NCBI GenBank assembly: GCA_017633615.1
Contig: JAGBPB010000095.1
Location: 1-7,957 of the forward strand
From: Bacteroidaceae bacterium
Lineage (GTDB): Bacteria; Bacteroidota; Bacteroidia; Bacteroidales; Bacteroidaceae
Direction: 5' to 3'
Length of the DNA: 7,957 bases
A program made the position numbers and the translations under genes. The notes below the pieces were generated by a model, which was not told where the DNA came from, did no database searches, and worked only from the letters and a program-made list of their open reading frames with translations. This document shows positions 1-5,186 of the stretch, piece by piece. Each line of letters begins with the position of its first letter. Positions within the stretch are counted from its first letter, which is position 1.

Positions 1-138
1 GCGCGGCAGGACCTCATCTATATCATTGACCGATGTGGCTGCCGAGTTGCTCAACTCACCACCCAGAATCATACTCTGCGATACCGCATTCACAACTGGC
101 CATAACAACACAATCAGCGCAATAAAGACCTTTTTCAT
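1..138 (-). CDS. Exported protein of unknown function (N-terminal part, runs off the window)
   Basis: This minus-strand frame begins with ATG at 138-136 and stays open for 46 codons to the window edge, so only the N-terminus is visible. The protein starts MKKVFIALIVLLWPVVNAVS, a typical Sec signal peptide: two lysines, a hydrophobic core at residues 4-16, and a likely signal peptidase I site after NA or AVS near residues 18-20. No cysteine follows, so it is not a lipoprotein. The visible mature part (about residues 21-46) is polar and matches no family I recognise. A TATGTTTG box lies about 22 bases upstream of the start. The product probably reaches the periplasm or outer membrane, but its function cannot be read from this piece. 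Confidence 0.7.
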   Translation of the reverse strand, partial: MKKVFIALIVLLWPVVNAVSQSMILGGELSNSAATSVNDIDEVLPR

Positions 139-160
139 ATGCCAACGAATATATTATCAG

Positions 161-168
161 CAAACATA
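161..168 (-). promoter_or_regulatory. Putative -7 promoter box (TATGTTTG) of the exported-protein gene
   Basis: On the minus strand the bases read TATGTTTG, a full match to the Bacteroidetes TAnnTTTG -7 element. It lies 22 bases upstream of the ATG at 138, leaving a short leader. No convincing -33 TTTG at the usual 19-21 base spacing was seen. Confidence 0.5.
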
Positions 169-201
169 CAAAAAAGATACAAAAGGGTAACAATTGGGGC
201 C

Positions 202-234
202 TGACCCCATTGGGGTAGTTTCCCTTTGCGTCAC
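202..234 (-). repeat. REP-like palindrome A1 at the 3' end of the flavodoxin gene
   Basis: Read on the minus strand from 234, the element has left arm GTGACGCA, a 17-nt centre containing AAACTACCCC, and right arm TGGGGTCA. Layout and core match copies at 878, 5864 and 7461. The first TGA of the arm is the stop codon of the flavodoxin gene. A further GGGGCCTGACCCC stretch (196-208) adjoins it and gives a second possible hairpin, TGGGG/CCCCA (195-199 with 205-209). This excludes the tighter 13-bp palindrome ACCCCA-T-TGGGGT (204-216). It may also act as a terminator for the flavodoxin transcript. Confidence 0.65.
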
Positions 235-848
235 CTGATGAAATTGGTCCTGACGATAGGCTCCTTGTCAGGATGTCCGTCCTGAGCCACGTTCAGCTTT
301 TTAATCATCCAAGCCATATTCCGCCCCAGCGTCCGCATAGTCTGCATACCCTCCTCGTCCAGTTTAACCTGTCCGGGAGTCTGGCCGTAAGCCATATTCC
401 AGTACTGTGAACTAACCACAGGCATATTGGTCATTGTAAAGTATTTGTTAAGCCTGTCAAATGCGGCCGATGCACCACCACGCCGACAAACCACCACGCT
501 GGCTGCGGGCTTGTACTGCAACTGCTGGCTCATGGTGTAGAACACGCGGTCCAGCAGGGCACAGAGCGAACCGTTCGGACCGCCATAATAGACGGGTGAT
601 CCAACCACAAGCCCGTCAATGCCGTCCTGAACCGCCCTCCAGATCTTGTAGTAAAGATCGTCATTGTACGTGCATCGGCCCGTCTTTCCGCAATATCCGC
701 ATGCTATACAACCATGAATTGCATCTTTGCCGATGCTCACAATCTCGGTCTCAACACCCTCGGCGTTGAGCGTATCGGCCACCTCGCTGAGTGCCTGGAA
801 CGTATTGCCGTGCTCCTTGGGACTCCCGTTTATCAATAATACTTTCAT
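231..848 (-). CDS. Flavodoxin-family protein with four-cysteine Fe-S motif (NADPH-dependent FMN reductase / iron-sulfur flavoprotein type)
   Basis: A 205-residue cytoplasmic protein with a flavodoxin-like fold expected to bind FMN. It starts MKVLLINGSPKEHGNT: the first beta strand and the phosphate loop GSPKEHGNT at residues 8-16. Residues 73-90 (IDGLVVGSPVYYGGPNG) form the second flavin-contact region typical of the family. Cysteines 47, 50, 53 and 59 have the spacing C-x2-C-x2-C-x5-C, which fits the compact cysteine motif that binds a 4Fe-4S cluster in iron-sulfur flavoproteins. A redox role is therefore likely; the electron donor and acceptor are unknown. The frame is open upstream to 902, but the start at 848 is preferred. 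It begins exactly at the conserved N-terminus, and the extension would cross the -7 box at 866-873 and repeat A2. GAGG lies just upstream. The stop codon is contributed by repeat A1. The gene is divergent from the lipoprotein gene at 945. Confidence 0.88.
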   Translation of the reverse strand: MKVLLINGSPKEHGNTFQALSEVADTLNAEGVETEIVSIGKDAIHGCIACGYCGKTGRCTYNDDLYYKIWRAVQDGIDGLVVGSPVYYGGPNGSLCALLDRVFYTMSQQLQYKPAASVVVCRRGGASAAFDRLNKYFTMTNMPVVSSQYWNMAYGQTPGQVKLDEEGMQTMRTLGRNMAWMIKKLNVAQDGHPDKEPIVRTNFIR

Positions 849-865
849 CCTCACTGTTTTTTTTG

Positions 866-873
866 CAAATATA
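866..873 (-). promoter_or_regulatory. Putative -7 promoter box (TATATTTG) of the flavodoxin gene
   Basis: The minus strand reads TATATTTG, a full match to TAnnTTTG, 17 bases upstream of the ATG at 848. The leader would be about a dozen bases. The region where a -33 element would sit is occupied by repeat A2. Confidence 0.55.
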
Positions 874-877
874 AAAA

Positions 878-909
878 GTGACGCAAAACGAAACGACCCC
901 AATGCGGAG
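878..909 (+). repeat. REP-like palindrome A2 between divergent promoters
   Basis: The element starts with arm GTGACGCA (878-885), has a 17-nt centre ending AAACGACCCCAA (886-902), then TGCGGAG (903-909), of which TGCG keeps the expected right arm TGCGTCA. It is in inverted orientation to A1, so A1 and A2 bracket the flavodoxin gene with their GTGACGCA ends pointing inward. It lies exactly between the minus-strand box at 866-873 and the plus-strand box at 918-925. Confidence 0.6.
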
Positions 910-917
910 TATTTTTA

Positions 918-925
918 TACATTTG
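918..925 (+). promoter_or_regulatory. Putative -7 promoter box (TACATTTG) of the lipoprotein gene
   Basis: TACATTTG matches TAnnTTTG fully and ends 19 bases before the ATG at 945. No TTTG -33 motif lies at the expected distance; that position falls in repeat A2. Confidence 0.55.
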
Positions 926-944
926 TAAATCAAAAACAATAGTC

Positions 945-1484
945 ATGAAGAAACTCCTTGTATTATTAACAGCCACATTATCAATGATGGCCGTTACCTC
1001 GTGTGATAAGAACGAGCAGGACGAACCTGTTCAAGTAAACGCAGCCAACCTTAAGGGCACCTGGGAAGGTGGCGTAGAGCGTGATTCCGCCCAGGGTTAT
1101 CCCCAAAAATGGCGCATTCAGTTTGATGGAGAGGATTATACCACCTGGCATACCTACCTGACACTCGGAAGCGAAGATGATGAAGTTCAGGGCCTTAAGA
1201 CCGTGGGTAATAAGGATAAGGGCAACTGGACTTATGCCGATGGAGTGCTGAAGCTAATTCCTAATGAGCAATATGCGTCTTATTATCAAGTAATTAATCC
1301 TGATCAATCATTTGGCGGATACGTTTATTCTGAGTACGATGAGGAAACTATGGAGGCAGCCGAATGGTATCGGACTCCGATTTATCGGCATGTTCAGATT
1401 TCCAGATGGTCTGTAGTTTCTCTGACCAAAACCGCTCTCACCGTCAAGATAGAAATGGACACTTTCGTCCTGCAGAAAAAGTAA
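945..1484 (+). CDS. Lipoprotein with lipocalin-like domain, function unknown
   Basis: A 179-residue protein with an SpII signal: MKKLLVLLTATLSMMAVTSC, with lipidated Cys20 preceded by VTS. The mature N-terminus CDKNEQDEPVQ is acidic. It loosely recalls the lipoprotein export signal that sends Bacteroidetes lipoproteins to the cell surface, so surface exposure is possible. After a short linker, LKGTWEG (about residues 36-42) resembles the G-x-W start of lipocalin-like beta barrels, and alternating polar and aromatic strands follow (KWRIQF, GNWTYADGVLKLI). It ends TVKIEMDTFVLQKK. A small extracytoplasmic beta-barrel lipoprotein is the best description; ligand and partner are unknown. The gene is monocistronic with its own -7 box. 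The following 200 bases hold no gene. Confidence 0.85.
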   Translation: MKKLLVLLTATLSMMAVTSCDKNEQDEPVQVNAANLKGTWEGGVERDSAQGYPQKWRIQFDGEDYTTWHTYLTLGSEDDEVQGLKTVGNKDKGNWTYADGVLKLIPNEQYASYYQVINPDQSFGGYVYSEYDEETMEAAEWYRTPIYRHVQISRWSVVSLTKTALTVKIEMDTFVLQKK

Positions 1485-1641
1485 GAAAAGGATGGTTGAC
1501 TTCGTCGAGCTAAACCTTCTCTTTGGCTACTTTTGGTGACAAAGGGGACACATCTCTTTAACAACTTTCCGTCGCTTCGCTTTGTAAAAGCGTCCCTTCG
1601 GGCCGAGCGCCCCTTTTGTACTAAAAATCACAGATATCACA
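1485..1641. other. Non-coding spacer with inverted repeats
   Basis: No coding frame is supported here. ACAAAGGGG (1539-1547) and CCCCTTTTGT (1610-1619) are near-complementary arms about 60 bases apart. Inside lies a perfect hairpin CGCTTT-GTA-AAAGCG (1578-1592). Just after the lipoprotein stop, AAGAAAAGG pairs weakly with CCTTCTCTT (about 1516-1524). These could form a branched RNA at the 3' end of the lipoprotein transcript, but there is no terminal T-tract on the plus strand, so a terminator call is not secure. Confidence 0.35.
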
Positions 1642-1649
1642 TATATTTG
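1642..1649 (+). promoter_or_regulatory. Putative -7 promoter box (TATATTTG) of the acetyltransferase gene
   Basis: TATATTTG matches TAnnTTTG and lies 35 bases before the ATG at 1685. A second, poorer candidate (TTACTTTG, 1651-1658) follows directly, so the exact start of transcription is open. TTTG at 1615-1618 is 23 bases upstream, slightly too far for a standard -33 element. Confidence 0.45.
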
Positions 1650-1684
1650 CTTACTTTGTATGCATCAGTAAAAGGGACAAGCTT

Positions 1685-2311
1685 ATGCTAATATTTGAAA
1701 CATTAAAAAAGAACGAAATCAAGGAGGCCTCCCAGCTGGCCGCCAGAGCATATTTTGATTATATCTACATAACCATATTTTTCCCTGGTGTTAAGGAGCG
1801 GCAAAGGGGATTGGCCCGATTCCTGGCCATAAACAGGAAAGGAAACTTTAAGGGCTCACATATGTTGACCGCACGTATGGACGGCCGGATGGTGGCCGAG
1901 GCGGCGCTTGAGCCACCAGGTTACAAGCAGCCATCGGTACTCAAGTTCATACTGAGCGGTTATCTGAAGATGTATTTCCTTACCAACTGGAAGCATCTGC
2001 ATGCTTTCCTGGCCAAGGATCAGGAGGCCAGTACCCCGTGTCATGATTATCAGAAGAACAATCCCGATGTATGGTACCTGAGTATGATTGAGGTTGATCC
2101 CTCGTTTCACAACCAAGGCATCGGCACTGAGTTCCTGTCGTATCTGGAGGATTACGTTCGCCGGCACGGGGGTAAGACTATGGTACTGTTCACCAACAAC
2201 CGGGAGAACCTGAGTTTCTACACAAAACGCGGTTACGAGGTGTTCCATGAGTATGAGATTACCCATAACGGTCAAACCATGGGCAACTGGAGTCTTAAGA
2301 AATTGCTGTAG
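1685..2311 (+). CDS. GNAT-family N-acetyltransferase
   Basis: A 208-residue cytoplasmic protein with the GNAT fold, which transfers an acetyl group from acetyl-CoA to an amine; the substrate is unknown. The acetyl-CoA pyrophosphate-binding motif A is clear at residues 134-148: the strand LSMIEVDP, then FHNQGIGT, with Q144-G145-I146-G147-T148 fitting the Q/R-x-x-G-x-G/A signature. Motif B follows as NRENLSFYTKRGYEVFHEYE (about 172-191), where Tyr179 occupies the place of the usual catalytic or thiolate-protonating tyrosine. The N-terminal half (residues 1-130) is longer and more aromatic than in minimal GNATs and probably shapes the acceptor site. The start at 1685 is the first ATG after the -7 box and gives a normal GNAT N-terminus. 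The stop precedes the next gene's promoter by about 15 bases, so the genes appear separately transcribed. Confidence 0.88.
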   Translation: MLIFETLKKNEIKEASQLAARAYFDYIYITIFFPGVKERQRGLARFLAINRKGNFKGSHMLTARMDGRMVAEAALEPPGYKQPSVLKFILSGYLKMYFLTNWKHLHAFLAKDQEASTPCHDYQKNNPDVWYLSMIEVDPSFHNQGIGTEFLSYLEDYVRRHGGKTMVLFTNNRENLSFYTKRGYEVFHEYEITHNGQTMGNWSLKKLL

Positions 2312-2326
2312 CCATTGGGGTTTCAC

Positions 2327-2334
2327 TATCTTTG
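2327..2334 (+). promoter_or_regulatory. Putative -7 promoter box (TATCTTTG) of the small lipoprotein gene
   Basis: TATCTTTG matches TAnnTTTG and ends 19 bases before the ATG at 2354. The same octamer precedes the genes at 3769 and 5750. No clear -33 element was found. Confidence 0.6.
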
Positions 2335-2353
2335 AAGAAACAAAGCCTTAACT

Positions 2354-2698
2354 ATGAAGATTTTTGTATTATCGGCAATAATGGTGCTGCTGTTGGGCGG
2401 ATGCCGTAAGAGTAAGTCTGATGGCATATCGGCCCAGATGGCTTATGATGGGGTGAGCAATTATTGCCATAGCGAGTTTGACTGGAGCGTGGCTCAGGAC
2501 AATCCGTCTATTATGTATGTGAGTTTGGCTGACAGCACTGAAACGGAGTACAAGGTGGTGTTCCGCAGTTATACAGGCGCGTTTACTTACTTCTACGTTG
2601 ATAAGGTCAGCGGCGCCACAAGGATGGTGGAGTTTGTTCCGGCGCTGAATATTGAGAATGAGGCGGGGTCTATCAACTTACGGGATTATCTGGAGTAA
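2354..2698 (+). CDS. Small lipoprotein, function unknown
   Basis: A 114-residue protein beginning MKIFVLSAIMVLLLGGC: a short n-region, a strong hydrophobic stretch at residues 3-14 and the lipobox LGGC with lipidated Cys17. The residues after Cys are basic (CRKSKSDG), without an acidic surface-export signal. It is more likely retained on the periplasmic face than displayed outside, unlike the lipoprotein at 945. The mature domain of about 95 residues holds VSNYCHSEFDW, IMYVSLAD and EYKVVFRSYTGAFTYFYVD, the last suggesting paired beta strands. I do not recognise the family. It has its own -7 box, and the metallopeptidase gene follows after 47 bases with a separate box. Confidence 0.8.
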   Translation: MKIFVLSAIMVLLLGGCRKSKSDGISAQMAYDGVSNYCHSEFDWSVAQDNPSIMYVSLADSTETEYKVVFRSYTGAFTYFYVDKVSGATRMVEFVPALNIENEAGSINLRDYLE

Positions 2699-2732
2699 AA
2701 CGTTTGGAAAGGTCGCTATGAACATAGAGGAT

Positions 2733-2740
2733 TACTTTTG
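2733..2740 (+). promoter_or_regulatory. Putative -7 promoter box (TACTTTTG), nearly abutting the start codon
   Basis: TACTTTTG matches TAnnTTTG and ends only 5 bases before the ATG at 2746. Transcription would begin at or next to the start codon, which implies a leaderless or near-leaderless mRNA. Confidence 0.5.
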
Positions 2741-2745
2741 CAGGC

Positions 2746-3303
2746 ATGGAGATTAAACTGACATACAGAAGAACCTGCAGGTTGTCCATGCGCATTGCCA
2801 AGAATGGCGATGTGCATATATCGGCCCCTTATGGTATGTCAAGAAATAAGATTGAGGCATTTGTCAATGAGCATCTTGAATGGATAGAAGGGGCCCGGCA
2901 GAGGAACGCTGACAGGCAGAAGCGGCGAGCAGACTTTTACGGTCAGCTGCCGTTGAATACGCGCGCCCGGAAGGAGGATGCCGTTAAGCGGCTAAAGGTG
3001 CTGGTTGAGCCGATGATAGAACACTATTCAGACATAATGGGTGTCAGGGCGGCCTCTGTATCTTATAAACCGATGATATCACGCTGGGGCGTGTGCAGGT
3101 TCAAGGAGCACAGCATCTGCTTTTCAATCTACCTGCTATTGCTTCCGGACTGGTGTATAGAGCATGTTGTGGTTCATGAACTGTGCCACATGCTGGAACC
3201 CAGCCATAACGCCCGATTCCACGCCCTGATGGACAAATACTATCCCAGGTGGAGAGATGCCCGGAAGGAGACCATCAGGATAACGGCTGCAGCCGCACAC
3301 TAA
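2746..3303 (+). CDS. YgjP-like zinc metallopeptidase (DUF45 / M48-related)
   Basis: A 185-residue cytoplasmic protein of the YgjP/DUF45 family of small gluzincin-like metallopeptidases, whose substrates are poorly known. The family N-terminus is present: YRRTCRLSMRIAKNGDVHISAPYG (residues 7-30), matching the usual R-x2-R-x-L-x-I-x-V...G-x-V-x-V-x-A-P pattern, which supports this start. The conserved centre SRWGVCRF (about 111-118) has Val where most members have Ser (SRWGSC). The active site is HELCHMLEPSHNARFH, with H144-E145-x-x-H148 as zinc ligands and catalytic Glu, and H154 as probable third ligand. The C-terminus DKYYPRWRDARKE is also family-typical. The protein lacks a signal peptide. 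The -7 box sits almost on the start codon. The remnant of nadE begins immediately after its stop. Confidence 0.87.
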   Translation: MEIKLTYRRTCRLSMRIAKNGDVHISAPYGMSRNKIEAFVNEHLEWIEGARQRNADRQKRRADFYGQLPLNTRARKEDAVKRLKVLVEPMIEHYSDIMGVRAASVSYKPMISRWGVCRFKEHSICFSIYLLLLPDWCIEHVVVHELCHMLEPSHNARFHALMDKYYPRWRDARKETIRITAAAAH

Positions 3304-3327
3304 GCTGCGGCCCCCCGGTTTGAGGCG

Positions 3328-3612
3328 ATGATTGTGATTGGCACTCCCGTACGTCATGCCGGACGACTCTATAACTGTGCCGTTGCGGCTCGTGGCGGCA
3401 AGATTCTGGGCATAGTACCCAAGAGCTATATGGCACGCAAGGCATTCAAGGGCGTATATGATGATGAGACACTGAGCAAGTGGCTCAACAACTTCATGCA
3501 CCGGTTCTTCCATCAGCAGTTCAAGCGCTCATACCTGCCTGACGGCCCAAAGGTGGGTAGCGTCTCACTCTCACCACGCGGTGACTGGCGGATGCCATCG
3601 GACCTGGAATAA
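3328..3612 (+). pseudogene. nadE: Glutamine-dependent NAD+ synthetase remnant with large internal deletion
   Basis: This 94-codon open frame joins two distant parts of NadE. Residues 1-34 ([16 protein letters not shown]...[10 protein letters not shown]) match the nitrilase-type glutaminase domain around its catalytic lysine (Lys32 in VPKSY). Residues 38-92 ([16 protein letters not shown]..., [30 protein letters not shown]) match the extreme C-terminus of the synthetase domain of Bacteroidales NadE. The intact enzyme has roughly 600 or more residues, so well over 400 are missing, including the glutaminase Glu and Cys, the ATP-binding SGGxDS loop and most of the NAD synthetase fold. The beginning of the protein is also absent. 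The junction is near residues 34-38, in frame, and no stop interrupts it. The last residues of NadE are replaced by repeat B1, which supplies the stop. No catalytic activity is plausible; a functional copy is expected elsewhere. Confidence 0.8.
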
Positions 3613-3638
3613 CACAGGGAAACGACCCTACTGTGTCA
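3610..3638 (+). repeat. REP-like palindrome B1 (B arms, A core)
   Basis: Arms TAACACAG (3610-3617) and CTGTGTCA (3631-3638) pair with one mismatch around a 13-nt centre GGAAACGACCCTA. The arms match copies at 5622 and 7553, while the centre carries the AAACGACCC core of sub-family A. This links the two sub-families. The first three bases, TAA in place of the usual TGA, are the stop codon of the nadE remnant. Confidence 0.65.
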
Positions 3639-3648
3639 TTCAGTTGAA

Positions 3649-3732
3649 GTTGGTTATGTTTTAGAATAAAAAATAGCCGTTTATGGTTATGTTTTAGAAA
3701 AATTTTAGGCAAAAGTTGGTTATGTTTTAGAA
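3649..3732 (+). repeat. Three direct repeats at 33-bp period upstream of the ATPase gene (iterons/operator)
   Basis: TGGTTATGTTTTAGAA occurs identically at 3651-3666, 3684-3699 and 3717-3732, that is at exactly 33-base intervals or about three helical turns. Copies 1 and 3 extend to the left as GT. The spacers are AT-rich and unrelated. A partial fourth copy, TTATGTTTGAGAGA (3767-3780), spans the start codon of the ATPase gene. Copy 3 covers the position of a -33 element (TTG at 3716-3718, 20 bases before the -7 box). Binding sites for a regulator, perhaps the ATPase itself, are the simplest reading. Confidence 0.7.
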
Positions 3733-3738
3733 AGAATC

Positions 3739-3746
3739 TATCTTTG
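3739..3746 (+). promoter_or_regulatory. Promoter of the AAA/DUF4143 gene (-7 box TATCTTTG)
   Basis: TATCTTTG matches TAnnTTTG and ends 22 bases before the ATG at 3769. TTG at 3716-3718 lies 20 bases upstream, the right spacing for a -33 element, and belongs to the third direct repeat. Anything bound to the repeats would therefore touch the promoter. Confidence 0.6.
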
Positions 3747-3768
3747 AAGCACTTAAATCGGCGTTTTT

Positions 3769-5130
3769 ATGTTTGAGAGAGATTTGATGACAACCCTGCG
3801 CCACTGGAAAGATAAATCCCAGCGAAAACCATTGGTGCTTAGAGGTGCCCGACAGGTGGGTAAAACTACTCTTGTTGATGAGTTTGCAAAAGAGTTTGAT
3901 GCTTATATAAGCCTTAATCTGGAGCTGGCTGATGATGCGGCTGTATTCCAGCGTTATACTGACGTTAATGAGATATGGCAGTATCTCTGCCTTAAGAATC
4001 ATATTGTCCAGAACAAAAACGCCAAGATACTCCTGTTTATTGATGAGATACAGGAGGAGGCAAAAGCAGTAGGTATGCTCCGCTACTTCTATGAGAAGTT
4101 GAAGTGGGTATATGTTATTGCCGCAGGAAGCCGCCTGCAGTCACTGGTTAAGAAGCGTGTTTCATTTCCAGTGGGCCGCGTGGAGTACCTGATTCTGCGT
4201 CCATTCTCATTCTGCGAGTATTTGAGTGCCATACATGGCAATGAGTGGGCTGATATGGTCAGGAATCTCTCTGTTCCGGAATCCATGCATGAGGAGATGA
4301 TGAAGGCTTTCAACCGGTATGCCCTAATAGGGGGTATGCCTGAAGCCGTCTCTCTCTATGCTGATACAAAAGACATAGAAGCATTATCACCCGTTTACAA
4401 CTCACTACTGCAAGGATATAATGAGGATATAGAGAAATATGCCAAGAATGAGGATCAGGCCAAGATTCTGAGCCACATTGCCTCAACCTGTTGGGCCGAG
4501 GCTGCTCAGTCCATTACTTTTGCCAAGTTTGGAGACAGCAGTTATACATCAGCCCAGATTCATGACGGTATGAACATACTGGAGCGTGCGTACCTGCTTT
4601 CACTGGATTATCCGGTAACAGCAGTCAAGGCTCCAGCCAAACCCAACAAACGCCGCAGCCCCAAACTGATAATGGTTGATTCAGGACTTACAAACTTTTT
4701 TGCAGGCATTCAGTTGGATTATCTGCAGAATGATGACCTGCTTGATACGTGGCGCGGAAGAGCCGCCGAGCAGATTGTAGCACAGGAACTGCGGGTGGTA
4801 CTGGATGCAGCATACAGAGACAATCAGTATTTCTGGGTACGTGATAAGAAAGGTACAAAAGCCGAGATAGACTTTATTTGGCAATATGGTACTCACATTG
4901 TGCCGATAGAGGTGAAAGCAGGCACAAACTCACACCTGCGTGCACTCCACTCATTTGTAAACCTGAGCAAACAACCCATTACTGCCGTACGTGTTTGGAG
5001 CGGTAATTTCTTTGTTCAGGAGGCACAAACCCCGGCACCAGACAACATACCATATACCCTGATAAATGTTCCTTTCTATTATGTGGGACAACTTATCTCT
5101 ATATTGGGTAACAATATGACTCTAGAATAA
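3769..5130 (+). CDS. AAA-family ATPase with DUF4143 domain (AAA_14 type)
   Basis: A 453-residue cytoplasmic protein. The N-terminal P-loop domain carries Walker A GARQVGKT (residues 26-33), Walker B ILLFIDEIQE (87-96, with D92 and E93) and the sensor-like strand VIAAGSRL (about 120-127), followed by SFPVGRVEYL and LRPFSFCEYL, typical of this ATPase group. The C-terminal DUF4143 half carries a PD-(D/E)xK-like set: E334 in RGRAAEQ, D368 in AEIDF, and E381 and K383 in IEVKAG. The fold is thus nuclease-like, though nuclease activity is not established for the family. Such ATPases are numerous in Bacteroidales and other anaerobes, and their role is unknown. Length is normal and the motifs are intact. 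The gene stands alone, bracketed by repeat B1 upstream and B2 downstream. Its promoter contains three 33-bp-spaced repeats whose sequence recurs at its own start codon. Confidence 0.92.
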   Translation: MFERDLMTTLRHWKDKSQRKPLVLRGARQVGKTTLVDEFAKEFDAYISLNLELADDAAVFQRYTDVNEIWQYLCLKNHIVQNKNAKILLFIDEIQEEAKAVGMLRYFYEKLKWVYVIAAGSRLQSLVKKRVSFPVGRVEYLILRPFSFCEYLSAIHGNEWADMVRNLSVPESMHEEMMKAFNRYALIGGMPEAVSLYADTKDIEALSPVYNSLLQGYNEDIEKYAKNEDQAKILSHIASTCWAEAAQSITFAKFGDSSYTSAQIHDGMNILERAYLLSLDYPVTAVKAPAKPNKRRSPKLIMVDSGLTNFFAGIQLDYLQNDDLLDTWRGRAAEQIVAQELRVVLDAAYRDNQYFWVRDKKGTKAEIDFIWQYGTHIVPIEVKAGTNSHLRALHSFVNLSKQPITAVRVWSGNFFVQEAQTPAPDNIPYTLINVPFYYVGQLISILGNNMTLE

Positions 5131-5138
5131 ACTGAAAA

Positions 5139-5166
5139 TAGCACAGAAGGAACAGGATATGTGCTA
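5139..5166 (+). repeat. REP-like palindrome B2 after the ATPase gene
   Basis: TAGCACA (5139-5145) pairs perfectly with TGTGCTA (5160-5166) around AGAAGGAACAGGATA-type centre sequence. It begins 8 bases after the ATPase stop. GCACAG and GGAAC match the sub-family B copies, but this is the most diverged member. It may also serve as a stem-loop at the 3' end of the ATPase mRNA. No T-tract follows. Confidence 0.45.
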
Positions 5167-5172
5167 ACTTTG
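5165..5172 (+). promoter_or_regulatory. Possible -7 promoter box (TAACTTTG)
   Basis: TAACTTTG matches TAnnTTTG. It is followed by a decayed-looking frame without a start codon and by a strong hairpin, not by an evident gene. It could be a leftover promoter of a lost gene or drive a short untranslated RNA. Confidence 0.35.
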
Positions 5173-5186
5173 TACCTGGAAAATAG

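Noticed and set aside
849..902. Longer start for the flavodoxin gene (ATG at 902)
   Set aside because: The added 18 residues run through the -7 box and repeat A2, while the family N-terminus begins exactly at the ATG at 848.
1536..1552. GTGACAAAGGGGACACA as a tenth REP-like copy
   Set aside because: It resembles the left half of sub-family A, but no TGCGTCA-type right arm or AAACGACCCC core follows.
1856..2326. Long minus-strand frame opposite the acetyltransferase gene
   Set aside because: It lies antisense to a gene with clear GNAT motifs and has no recognisable protein character; it is a shadow frame.
3136..3513. Minus-strand frame opposite the peptidase and nadE remnant
   Set aside because: It is antisense to two sequences with clear family matches and has no motif of its own.
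3649..3732. The 33-bp repeats as a CRISPR array
   Set aside because: Repeats are only 16-18 bases, spacers are 15-17 bases and AT-rich, only three units exist and no cas gene is near.
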